From an uncultured Bacteroides sp. (GTDB lineage Bacteria; Bacteroidota; Bacteroidia; Bacteroidales; Bacteroidaceae): a stretch of DNA of 13,532 nucleotides. The stretch covers positions 1 through 13,532 of the forward strand of contig NZ_URFY01000077.1 of assembly GCF_900547205.1 (NCBI RefSeq). The letters are read 5' to 3'. Below the pieces are notes generated by a model. The model saw only the letters and a program-made list of their open reading frames with translations. It was not told the DNA's origin and did no database searches. A program made the translations under genes and the position numbers. Below, piece after piece: positions 1-6,606 of this stretch (positions within the stretch are counted from its first letter, which is position 1; every line of letters begins with the position of its first letter).

Positions 1-84
1 ACTCAAAAGTCCCGTAAACGGGAAGAGGCTTTTATCCGGCAGTACTATATCCCGGTACAAGTCATAGAAATTAAAGGAAAATAA
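1..84 (+). CDS. 3' end of an unidentified gene (partial)
   Basis: Frame 1 is open from the window edge to a TAA at 82-84 and would encode the last 27 residues of a protein ending in VQVIEIKGK. The composition (lysine/arginine-rich stretch, then a beta-like hydrophobic tail) is plausible for a real C-terminus, but 27 residues are too few to identify a family. It lies outside the repeats that I take as the left end of the mobile element, so it may be the chromosomal left flank. It could also be chance: a short open frame with a 6-bp palindrome (10-15 with 18-23) inside it. Confidence 0.4.
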   Translation, partial: TQKSRKREEAFIRQYYIPVQVIEIKGK

Positions 85-169
85 AAGAATATATCTTCCT
101 TATTATCAAACACTTGCCTCTTTCCTATTTTCTCCATTTTCTCCATTTTTTGCCCTTTTTCTGCTATTT

Positions 170-188
170 AGTACACTTTTAGTACACT
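170..188 (+). repeat. Left-end AGTACAC direct repeats (candidate att/arm site)
   Basis: Two copies of AGTACAC start at 170 and 181, spaced 11 bp. The 19-bp block differs at one position from the block at 9349-9367 at the other end of the element, in the same orientation. Further copies are at 8084-8090 (inside the HTH gene) and 9320-9326. One helical turn of spacing is typical of arm-type binding sites of integrases or excisionases; which protein binds here is not known from sequence. Confidence 0.5.
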
Positions 189-217
189 TTGAAATATCAT
201 TTTCTTTTGTACCTTTG
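188..217 (+). promoter_or_regulatory. Probable integrase promoter (Bacteroides-type)
   Basis: TTTG at 188-191 and TACCTTTG at 210-217, 18 bp apart, fit the Bacteroides housekeeping promoter (-33 TTTG, -7 TAnnTTTG). Transcription would start near 224 and give a leader of roughly 75 nt before the integrase ATG at 301. The -33 box overlaps the edge of the AGTACAC repeats, so a protein bound there could block int transcription. The 10-mer GTACCTTTGC (209-218) also fits the CTnDOT target consensus GTAnnTTTGC. Confidence 0.5.
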
Positions 218-260
218 CAACATTGGTAAACAAAAGAAAATCAGTTATTTAGTGTAATCA

Positions 261-284
261 CCCGGTTAAGGTACCTAAATCGGG
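261..284. promoter_or_regulatory. Imperfect dyad in the integrase leader
   Basis: A 24-bp dyad centred on GGTACC, with outer arms CCCGG and CGGG, ends 16 bp before the integrase start codon. Ten of twelve half-site pairs are complementary, one more is a G-T wobble and one is mismatched. It could be an operator or a hairpin in the int mRNA leader. Only the symmetry supports this. Confidence 0.35.
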
Positions 285-300
285 ATAAAACCCCTAAACG

Positions 301-1524
301 ATGGCAAAGTTAGAAAATAAAACGAAAGAAAATCCCAAATTGGAGCAAAATAAGCTCTCGGATGGTAGAATCAGCCTTTATTTAGAGTATTATTTAGGTA
401 GAGAGGAAAAGCCCGTATTAGATGAGAACGGTAATCAAATGTACTATGATAGTGGAAAGATGCAAGGCAAGCCCAAGTTTGCAGTAAAGCATAACAGGCG
501 AAAAGAAAACCTTAGTTTATATCTGATAGACAAACCTCGTACCCCTGCGGAACGCCAACAGAACAAAGAAACGTTAGAGCTTGCCACAAAGATACGTGCA
601 GAGCGTGAACAGGAGTTTAAAGAAAGTATGTTAGGCTATCGACTGAAAAAAGATAGAACGGTCAATTTCTTAGACTATTTCCAAGCCTATATCAACAGTT
701 ATACTAAGAAAGATATTCGCATGGTACAAATTGCGCTTAGCCGTTTTAAGGACTTCTTAAAGGAACAATACCCCGTAAATGAGTTTAGTATCAAACCGGA
801 ACTTATTACCAAAGAAATGATGGAACAGTTTGTAGCTTATCTGCAATCCCGAAGCGTGGGCGAGGGTGCAAAAAGTATCTACCAGCGTTTCAAGAAAGTA
901 ATTCGCCATGCGATTGACCATGATGTTATGTTGAAAGACCCTTGTAAAAGTGTTACTTGTAAAGTAGATAGCCAAATGCTTCGGAAAGATGTTCTTTCTC
1001 CCGAAGAAATCCAAAAGTTGGCGGCTTGTCATTATGACAACGAGAACCCAAATGTCAGACGGGCTTTTATCTTCTGCCTATACTGCGGTTTACGTTTCTG
1101 TGATGTAAAAGACCTTACCTACAAGAATGTGGATTACGCTAATCGGTTATTGAAGTTTGAACAAAGCAAGACAAAAGGACATTCAGCCAGTAGCGGAGTA
1201 GTTATCCCTCTGAATGATGGTCTGTTGTATATTATTGGTGAAGCTCCGGTAGACAAAAACTGTTTGATATTCGATTTGCCTACTTACGAAAGCTGCTGCA
1301 AGTCTGTAAAACGTTGGGTAAAAAGAGCCGGGATAGACAAACATATAAGCTGGCATTGTGCCCGACATTCGTTTGCCGTGAACATTCTGAACAATGGGGC
1401 AAATATCAAAACCGTAGCCAGTCTTTTAGGACATAGTGGGTTGAAGCATACAGAGAAATACACCCGTGCGGTAGATAAATTAAAAGAGGAAGCGATAAAC
1501 AGCTTACCCGAACTAAAATTTTAA
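301..1524 (+). CDS. int: Tyrosine recombinase / integrase
   Basis: This 407-aa protein catalyses site-specific integration and excision of the element. It has an Arm-type N-terminal region (to about residue 115), a core-binding SAM-like domain (about 120-225) and a C-terminal catalytic domain. The catalytic set is complete: R265 in GLRFCD, K290 or K292, H352-x-x-R355 in HCARH, H378 in LLGHS, and the nucleophile Y387 in HTEKYTR. The length and the long N-terminal arm resemble integrases of Bacteroides conjugative and mobilizable elements (CTnDOT/NBU group). It is the leftmost element gene and reads inward, placing the attachment site in the 300 bp upstream. ATG at 301 is the first start in frame. 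Target specificity cannot be read from sequence. Confidence 0.93.
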   Translation: MAKLENKTKENPKLEQNKLSDGRISLYLEYYLGREEKPVLDENGNQMYYDSGKMQGKPKFAVKHNRRKENLSLYLIDKPRTPAERQQNKETLELATKIRAEREQEFKESMLGYRLKKDRTVNFLDYFQAYINSYTKKDIRMVQIALSRFKDFLKEQYPVNEFSIKPELITKEMMEQFVAYLQSRSVGEGAKSIYQRFKKVIRHAIDHDVMLKDPCKSVTCKVDSQMLRKDVLSPEEIQKLAACHYDNENPNVRRAFIFCLYCGLRFCDVKDLTYKNVDYANRLLKFEQSKTKGHSASSGVVIPLNDGLLYIIGEAPVDKNCLIFDLPTYESCCKSVKRWVKRAGIDKHISWHCARHSFAVNILNNGANIKTVASLLGHSGLKHTEKYTRAVDKLKEEAINSLPELKF

Positions 1525-1536
1525 CTATAAAAGGCT

Positions 1537-1544
1537 TATCTTTG
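1537..1544 (+). promoter_or_regulatory. -7 box in front of the DUF1016 fragment
   Basis: TATCTTTG matches the Bacteroides -7 consensus, directly after the int stop and only 5 bp before the next ATG (1550). Transcription from it would begin at or next to that ATG, giving a leaderless message; otherwise the gene is co-transcribed with int. No clear -33 box is seen. Confidence 0.35.
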
Positions 1545-1549
1545 TAACT

Positions 1550-1981
1550 ATGAACTTTGAAGCATTAGTAAAACATATCAGCACGATACAGAATACGTTG
1601 CAGGCACAAGCCGCACACGCTGTAAACCTTGCCCTTACTTCCCGTAACTGGCTTATGGGTTGCTATATCGTGGAATTTGAACAGAACGGGGAAGACCGTG
1701 CCGCATACGGTGAACAACTGTTGAAGAAGCTGGAACAACGACTGAAAACAAAAGGTCTGAACGTGTGTAGATTTCGTGAATTTAGGCGGTTATACCTTGT
1801 TTATCCACAATTAAAAGAACCTGTCACACTATACATTGCATCACAAATTCAAATTCGGCTGTCAATGACCGCCGAATCTGAAAATGGCGTTTGGAAACTA
1901 TCAACAGAACACCCACAAACCGAAACATGGGTGATTCCGACTGATAGATTATTCAACAGATTATCTTCCACCCCTCAATAA
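1550..1981 (+). pseudogene. DUF1016 (YhcG-type) protein, truncated to its N-terminal domain
   Basis: The 143-aa product starts like Bacteroidales DUF1016/YhcG proteins: an N-terminal helical domain containing NLALTSRNWLMGCYIVEFEQ, GEQLLKKLEQRL and FREFRRLYLVYPQL, up to LFNRLS near residue 138. Full-length members run to roughly 330-370 aa and carry a C-terminal PD-(D/E)XK nuclease domain. Here the reading frame leaves the family after LFNRLS and stops five residues later (STPQ then TAA at 1979-1981), and no nuclease domain follows in any frame. The family similarity ends near 1968, where AT-rich cargo begins, so this looks like a deletion or replacement junction rather than a point mutation. 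Whether the fragment is expressed or does anything is unknown. It lies 25 bp after int. Confidence 0.7.
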
Positions 1982-2072
1982 CAACCATAAAACAATAGGA
2001 GACATAAGCAAAACACCTGTTGATAACTTTTTTAAGAGAAGTGATGCAAAAGTTTAAAAAGACTTTTTTAGC

Positions 2073-2091
2073 TTGCCTTTTATAAAGGCAA
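2073..2091. other. Small perfect hairpin between the DUF1016 fragment and the immunity gene
   Basis: TTGCCTTT (2073-2080) and AAAGGCAA (2084-2091) form a perfect 8-bp stem with a 3-nt loop between two convergent genes. It may act as a weak terminator, but no clean T-run follows on either strand. Confidence 0.35.
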
Positions 2092-2119
2092 AAACTCAGA
2101 AAGTCAATTCAAGAAAAAA

Positions 2120-2767
2120 TCAAATTGAAATTATGCGAAGTTCATCAATTGGATATTTCTTCTTTTCATATTCATATATTGCTTCCTCTTTACGCAATAT
2201 AAACTCATCTCTTCTGTCTAAATACTTAAGAATACTTAAGGCTTGCAGTGAATTGTCATGATTAAATGCCCAGTCTATTAAAAAATCCCATTCATTTGCA
2301 CCCCTTACCCATTCTTGCCCTTTTTCAAATAGCGTTAAGAGTTGCGATTTATAGTCATTCAATTCTTCCAAATTATTTATTGAACAACTCCAAATAGTTA
2401 TCTTCTTATGAAAGACCATGTCAATTTCATACCACCTGTACAAACCTGTTAATGTTTCATTATTCCTTATATCTCTTATTAGCTTTTTCTTTAAAGAGAT
2501 AGGTATCTCTTTTCGGTTGTTAATAGCTTCACATTTGATATTGTTTGCAATATTACTTATTGGCTTATTTAGTATGCGCAGTGATATATCTAATAAATAA
2601 TAGTCGCTTCCTATTTTTTTTCTTAAGTCAAAGTAATACCCGTATAGTAATTGTTTTTCTATATCAAGATAAGTTTTGTAAGAATTTGTCTTATCATCGA
2701 AAAACAATCCTTCATTTTGAGTAGGAACGTCTAATACATTCCTAATTTTGTTAATTATATCTTCCAT
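2120..2767 (-). CDS. Candidate immunity protein for the RHS toxin tip (215 aa, unrecognised family)
   Basis: I do not recognise the family. The protein is charged and predicted mostly helical, without signal peptide or membrane segment, so cytoplasmic. The immunity role is inferred from position: its ATG (2765-2767) lies inside the last codons of the nuclease-like toxin tip, overlapping that frame by 13 bp, the usual coupling of a polymorphic toxin with its immunity gene. Notable features are the tryptophan/tyrosine-rich GLYRWYEIDMVFHKK, WVRGANEWDFLIDWAFNHD and a lysine-rich C-terminal helix. It is very AT-rich compared with the relaxase gene, suggesting separate acquisition. DUF1911-type immunity proteins of PoNe nucleases are a possible distant match, which I cannot verify. 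Confidence 0.62.
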   Translation of the reverse strand: MEDIINKIRNVLDVPTQNEGLFFDDKTNSYKTYLDIEKQLLYGYYFDLRKKIGSDYYLLDISLRILNKPISNIANNIKCEAINNRKEIPISLKKKLIRDIRNNETLTGLYRWYEIDMVFHKKITIWSCSINNLEELNDYKSQLLTLFEKGQEWVRGANEWDFLIDWAFNHDNSLQALSILKYLDRRDEFILRKEEAIYEYEKKKYPIDELRIISI

Positions 2768-3273
2768 AAAGGTACTTGTGTTACACTGGTAGTAGTATTA
2801 GCAGTCGATGTGCCTATTAATGGATTATTTGAATCTGAAAAACCATTCTCACCAAATGTGCCACTACCGCTATTTATAATATCATCTTTCAAAATTTGTT
2901 TTCCACTTCTTTTCGCATTTCCGCTTTTCACTTCCACTGCAACTATTTTTCCAGTTTTTTTATTCCGAATAAGAACATCCACATAGCGAACTCCTTTTTC
3001 CATATGAATTGTTACTTGCCGTCCTAATATTTCAACATTTGGATTATTCGATAGCTTATTATAAATCAAATCTTCTGCTTTCTTTCCATTTGCTTTATTA
3101 GCTTTTCTTTGTGCAGCACTACATTCCAATCCAAACGGGTCTAACCACGTATTTGGGTCGTGTACATAAGCGTATAAAGTAGGATTATTTCCTGATAGTC
3201 GAATCGGGTCTTGTGATAAGTAACTGCCTGTTTCAGGTGAATAGTAACGATAACGGGTTGCAGCTTGCCGCCG
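2755..3273 (-). pseudogene. 5'-truncated RHS toxin: end of the RHS core plus a PD-(D/E)XK nuclease-like tip
   Basis: Reading in from a stop at 3274-3276, the frame gives the hallmark end of an RHS repeat-associated core (RYRYYSPETGSYLSQDPIRL, then NPTLYAYVHDPNTWLDPFGL) and a short variable tip. The tip contains GKKAEDLI, RYVDVLI and AVEVKSG. These fit a restriction-endonuclease-like fold: counted from the TTG at 3127-3129, the likely catalytic residues are E19, D51, E66 and K68. Everything 5' of RYRYYSP (about 3255) is missing: no RHS repeats, no delivery domain, no in-frame ATG. It could be translated from the TTG as a 124-aa bare toxin, but more likely it is an orphan tip. The 215-aa candidate immunity gene overlaps its end. 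Confidence 0.8.
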
Positions 3274-3307
3274 TTAGGCGGAACAGGTGCATGTTACCGA
3301 TATATTT

Positions 3308-3859
3308 TTATGAACATTGCCAATATCCTGCGATTATTTCATTGGTTGTGCAGTGCATATACAAATACAAAGCACCATATCCGAAAGGATAACTGCCGAT
3401 TGCAACATCTTCACTGTATCCGTCCTCATCTATCGACAAGAAAAAAGAAAAACCATGTTCCTCTAATTCTTTATAATAGCTTTCTTCATCTTGAATAAGG
3501 ATAGGAGTTCCACCTATTTTTACAAGTATATTTTCACTATCCTTATCTTCTGAATATTCACTAATAGAACACATCCCTAAGTTGGTATTTCGTTTTTCTG
3601 TGCAATTACCAATTTTAGAAAATTCATGTTCTATTACTTTTACTGCTATTGAAGGATATATATTGTTATCAATAAGAGTATTATAATCCTGATGAATTAT
3701 GACAGAAAGCATGGTATTCCCCTTTTCAGGATGTACCAGTGTTGCATAGAAATTATAATCACTGGGGATTTGTTCTTCTATACATTTAGGTGGATTGCCA
3801 CCAACTCTACCTTTTACATTCTTATCAAATGAAATACATTTGGCATATAATTCGTTCAT
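3308..3859 (-). CDS. DUF1963/YwqG-like protein, probable orphan immunity protein (183 aa)
   Basis: The C-terminal half follows the DUF1963 (YwqG) pattern: KIGGTPILIQ (114-123), then FFLSIDEDG (139-147), GYGALYLYMH (about 160-169) and a terminal WQCS, with an earlier VGGNPP at 19-24. Members of this family often sit behind polymorphic toxins as immunity proteins. No signal peptide or membrane helix is seen. In its reading direction it lies just upstream of the RHS tip remnant, where the immunity gene of the main, now missing, rhs toxin would be. A TAnnTTTG box at 3950-3957 gives it its own promoter candidate. Base composition is AT-rich like the rest of the cargo. A role in general metabolism is possible; the immunity call rests on context. 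Confidence 0.65.
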   Translation of the reverse strand: MNELYAKCISFDKNVKGRVGGNPPKCIEEQIPSDYNFYATLVHPEKGNTMLSVIIHQDYNTLIDNNIYPSIAVKVIEHEFSKIGNCTEKRNTNLGMCSISEYSEDKDSENILVKIGGTPILIQDEESYYKELEEHGFSFFLSIDEDGYSEDVAIGSYPFGYGALYLYMHCTTNEIIAGYWQCS

Positions 3860-3949
3860 ATTTCTTTGTTTTTAATTTTATCGGTAACTGGATACTAACA
3901 GCGCAACACAACAGTCGGCTGTTATTTTTCTATTTTACATCTCTATTTG

Positions 3950-3957
3950 CAAATATA
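3950..3957 (-). promoter_or_regulatory. -7 box for the 183-aa immunity-like gene
   Basis: On the minus strand this reads TATATTTG, a match to TAnnTTTG, about 90 bp before the ATG at 3859. It sits within the near-palindrome TATTTGCAAATA. The -33 position would fall inside the neighbouring terminator and shows no good TTTG. Confidence 0.35.
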
Positions 3958-3958
3958 G

Positions 3959-3998
3959 AAAAAGTGCAGTCTATTATATCTAATTGACTGCACTTTTT
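3959..3998 (-). terminator. Strong terminator closing the mobilization operon
   Basis: AAAAAGTGCAGTC (3959-3971) and GACTGCACTTTTT (3986-3998) form a perfect 13-bp stem around a 14-nt loop, giving a T-tract on both strands. It begins about 25 bp after the relaxase stop codon and separates that operon from the cargo. Confidence 0.88.
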
Positions 3999-4023
3999 TG
4001 CTGTATCCCACAAAATAGCTTGT

Positions 4024-5382
4024 TTATAGCTTCATCCCCTTGTTTTTCTTCAGCGGTTGCACCGTTTGTCGCACCGACTGACGAAGTTTGTCAAATTGTT
4101 CTTTAAACCACTCGGAGATGCCTTGCCCGTTGATATGCAAGGCAAATTTTCGCTTATCGGTCGGTTCTATCACTATCCGTACCGAAACCTGTGTTGCGCT
4201 AAACTGCCGTCTGTGCTCCTCTGAATAAAGCGTACCGCTATATTCCATTGGTTTGAGCGTTAAAAGTTTGTCCGTCTGTTCAGGAGTAAAACCAACCGAA
4301 CGGCACAACCTTTCCATGCGAAACACATCGGCAAACAGCGGAAACCACTTGCACGCCTTATCTATCCACTTCTTCAAAGCGGATATTTCTTTCTGCTGCT
4401 CGCCCTGAAACGATATATGTTCTTGTTGTATCTTCATCAACTGCCTGTTGTGTTGCTGCTGCATATCCTGTAAGTTTGATTGCAATTTTTCTATGCTTTC
4501 GTCACGAGCGGCAACTTCTTCGTGCAACGTCTTGTTTTCCAGCTCCAAGCCTTTGATTTTTCCACTGCCCAAAAGAGAACCCACCTTTGCTATAATCGCG
4601 GTTTTAGCTTCGGTCTTGACTGCTTCCAGTTTTTCCGTGCCGATTTCTCTTTTCACCTGTTCGAGCCGCTTCTCCGCTACTTGCGTCTCTGTCCGGAGTT
4701 GCTGCACACCTGTTTCGAGCTCGCCCGTCTGCCGTTTCAACTCACGATAATATTGCGCTGTGGTGGTATGTCTCGCTTCCGAGCCACGCACGCCACGCTG
4801 CAAACCGTATTTTGCCATTGCTTTGGCGTAGTCGTCATGGTAGGCTATCAGCCTGTCACGATTCAGGACATCATCGGCACACAGCCGGGCTGCATCCGTT
4901 TTCTTCCGGTAGGTGCGTTTGCCCTCCGCCTGCTTCTTCTTGGCTTTCCTGCGCTCTCCCGTCACTATCGGCACGATGGTGGCGTGTATGTGCGGTGTGG
5001 TTTCATCCATGTGCAGGACTGCGGAAACAGTGTTCTCTTTCCCGAAAGTCTTGTGCAGCCATTGCATGCAGTCCTCGCACCACTCGTTAATGCGCCCATC
5101 GTGCTGTATCTTTATCATGTCCTCGTGCGTACCCGACAGCATGACACGGATAGCCCGAACTTGGTCGGGCGTGATTTTTCGTTTGATGCCTGCCGACTTG
5201 ATGCGGTGGGCTATTGCTTCGTCACGCACCGTTACACCATCGGGTAGTTGAACCAGTTCACGGTTCAGGTGCGTGCGTTCCGCATCAACGTTCGGTGCTA
5301 TCACCCTGCGTTCGATGTGGTCGGACATTCGGGCGTCCGATGCGCCCTTTGCTTTCTTGAAATCAAGAGTGAAATATCCCAT
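4024..5382 (-). CDS. mobV: MobV-family relaxase (Pre/Mob)
   Basis: The relaxase nicks oriT and pilots the DNA strand during mobilization by a helper conjugative system. The product is 452 aa from the ATG at 5380-5382 (MGYFTLDFKKAKG), chosen because MobV proteins begin with this motif. An upstream in-frame ATG at 5454 would add 24 residues of untypical sequence. The metal-binding motif HMDETTPHIHATIVP (H124, D126, E127, H131, H133) is intact and RMSDHIER lies near the N-terminus. A long coiled-coil region (roughly 215-355) and a C-terminal helical region follow. GC content is clearly higher than in the adjacent cargo. It is the last gene of the HTH-ATPase-primase-mob operon and is preceded by a stem-loop-rich region that probably holds oriT. 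Confidence 0.9.
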   Translation of the reverse strand: MGYFTLDFKKAKGASDARMSDHIERRVIAPNVDAERTHLNRELVQLPDGVTVRDEAIAHRIKSAGIKRKITPDQVRAIRVMLSGTHEDMIKIQHDGRINEWCEDCMQWLHKTFGKENTVSAVLHMDETTPHIHATIVPIVTGERRKAKKKQAEGKRTYRKKTDAARLCADDVLNRDRLIAYHDDYAKAMAKYGLQRGVRGSEARHTTTAQYYRELKRQTGELETGVQQLRTETQVAEKRLEQVKREIGTEKLEAVKTEAKTAIIAKVGSLLGSGKIKGLELENKTLHEEVAARDESIEKLQSNLQDMQQQHNRQLMKIQQEHISFQGEQQKEISALKKWIDKACKWFPLFADVFRMERLCRSVGFTPEQTDKLLTLKPMEYSGTLYSEEHRRQFSATQVSVRIVIEPTDKRKFALHINGQGISEWFKEQFDKLRQSVRQTVQPLKKNKGMKL

Positions 5383-5421
5383 GTTGGTAATCTCTTTTTT
5401 GGTTAGACAAATCCGCTTGCC

Positions 5422-5529
5422 GCAAACGTGCCGCATGGCAAACGGGGTTTCCAAAGGGGCAGCGCCCCGTTGGCTCGATAGGGTGTTTTTAGCAGTGCTC
5501 GCACTGCGTGAAGAAAACGCCCTATTGAG
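5422..5529. other. oriT: Candidate origin of transfer (oriT)
   Basis: The non-coding gap in front of the relaxase gene is full of secondary structure. Long arms CTCGATAGGGTGTTTTT (5474-5490) and GAAAACGCCCTATTGAG (5513-5529) pair with few mismatches around an inner hairpin GCAGTG-CTCG-CACTGC (5492-5507). Next to it are GGGGC-AGC-GCCCC (5456-5468), the alternative pairing AACGGGG/CCCCGTT (5441-5447 with 5465-5471), and two GCAAACG repeats 16 bp apart (5422, 5438). MobV oriTs typically lie just upstream of the relaxase gene and contain inverted repeats; TAGGGTG-TTT loosely resembles the pMV158 nick TAGTGTG-TTA. The nick position is not determined. Confidence 0.6.
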
Positions 5530-5573
5530 CTATGGCTTTTCTTGACTTAAAAGCCTGCGGGTGCGTGCGGCAA

Positions 5574-6560
5574 TTACATCCTGAAGCCTTTGCCTTTCTT
5601 CTTGACCGGTTGCTGTTCTTGCCTTGCAGCCGGCTGCGGCTGCTGCGACTGATTGGTCGGCTGCGTCATACCAGCCTTTTGGTTCAACGGTTTTCCGGTA
5701 AGATACTCGTTCAAGTCCTTGTGTCCCCTATACAGGTGAGAAGAATCGCGAACACGGATGCCATACTCATTATGAATAGCTTCAACGGCTTTCCGTCCTG
5801 CCGCATCATTATCCAAAAGGCAATGGATGCGATTATAGCTTCCTAACGGGTATAATGCTTTAGACACATTGGCTGTCGAGTTCAGAATAATGTAATCTTG
5901 CCAATCGAGACATGGATAGCTCGGGTTCTTTTCTTGGCGGATGGTCAGAAAAGAAAGGTAGTCCATAAAGCCCTCGAATACAAAACAAGTATCTTTGGGT
6001 TCTCCTTGCTGACGGATATGGGTTATATCTTTGGGAGAGATGCAGCCTTTGAAAAATTTATTGCGCACCTCATAACCTCCCGAAGCGTTGGCAAAACCGA
6101 TGGCGAAATACGACTTGTCGTTGTGCCGGAAATGCAGTTCCTTGCATTCTCTTTTCGCCAGTTCCGTATTTATCCCTCTATCTCGCAAGTAGCAAAGCAA
6201 GGCAGGCGAAGAAAGCGGCTCGACTTCCAGCCGCTTGAAACTCGGCTGCGAAGATGATTGCTTGCCAAAAGAGAAAGAAACCGGGCGGATGTGGGGTGCT
6301 TGCTCCGCTATCTTCTCCAAAAGGTAGGGCAGGTGACCGGAGCCATAAAGCTCCTGCGCCAGTGCGATAATGTTGCCGCCTTTGCCTGCTCCGAAGTCGT
6401 ACCATAAATTGCGGCTGGTATTCACTTTGAAAGACGGTTCGTATTCATCTCTGAATGGAGATTTGTACCACAAGTTGTCACCCTGTTGCTTAACGGGTGA
6501 ATAACCTAAACTGTGCAGATAATCAGATATGCCTATCTGCTTGGCTATCTCAATATTCAT
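5574..6560 (-). CDS. Toprim-domain primase-like protein
   Basis: The 328-aa protein (from ATG 6558-6560, MNIEIAKQIG) would synthesise primers or bind DNA during replication or transfer of the element. It has a CHC2-like N-terminal region (YKSPFRDEYEPSFKV, 32-46, and WYDFGAGKGGNIIALA, 53-68) and a Toprim domain with VFEGFMD (194-200, acidic E196) and LLDNDAAGR (248-256, D250 and D252). The C-terminal 35 residues are Q/K-rich and disordered-looking. The zinc-binding cysteines of classical CHC2 primases are absent. The frame is open further upstream to 6749, but that stretch overlaps structured repeats and looks fortuitous. It follows the ATPase gene after a 222-bp gap; that spacing recalls the primase position in NBU-type elements. 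Confidence 0.82.
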   Translation of the reverse strand: MNIEIAKQIGISDYLHSLGYSPVKQQGDNLWYKSPFRDEYEPSFKVNTSRNLWYDFGAGKGGNIIALAQELYGSGHLPYLLEKIAEQAPHIRPVSFSFGKQSSSQPSFKRLEVEPLSSPALLCYLRDRGINTELAKRECKELHFRHNDKSYFAIGFANASGGYEVRNKFFKGCISPKDITHIRQQGEPKDTCFVFEGFMDYLSFLTIRQEKNPSYPCLDWQDYIILNSTANVSKALYPLGSYNRIHCLLDNDAAGRKAVEAIHNEYGIRVRDSSHLYRGHKDLNEYLTGKPLNQKAGMTQPTNQSQQPQPAARQEQQPVKKKGKGFRM

Positions 6561-6606
6561 CATAAAATCTTCGTTAAATAAATGGGAGTATGTTTTTTCT
6601 TTTCGC

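Noticed and set aside
131..148. Tandem TCTCCATTTT repeats as a CRISPR or iteron array
   Set aside because: Only two short pyrimidine-rich copies; no spacers, no further units.
209..218. GTACCTTTGC as a CTnDOT-type attachment core
   Set aside because: It fits GTAnnTTTGC, but the only similar 10-mer at the other side (9527-9536) is in the opposite orientation and is the tRNA promoter box. Both are explained by the Bacteroides -7 consensus.
3265..3498. 77-codon plus-strand frame over the 183-aa immunity-like gene
   Set aside because: Antisense to a gene with DUF1963-type motifs; its own translation has no features.
4480..5247. Long open frames antisense to the relaxase gene (up to 255 codons)
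   Set aside because: They are shadows of the GC-richer relaxase gene: cysteine- and histidine-rich nonsense composition, no promoter and no recognisable domain.
5383..5454. N-terminal extension of the relaxase by 24 codons
   Set aside because: MobV proteins start at MGYFTLDFKKAKG; the extension covers structured non-coding DNA next to the candidate oriT.
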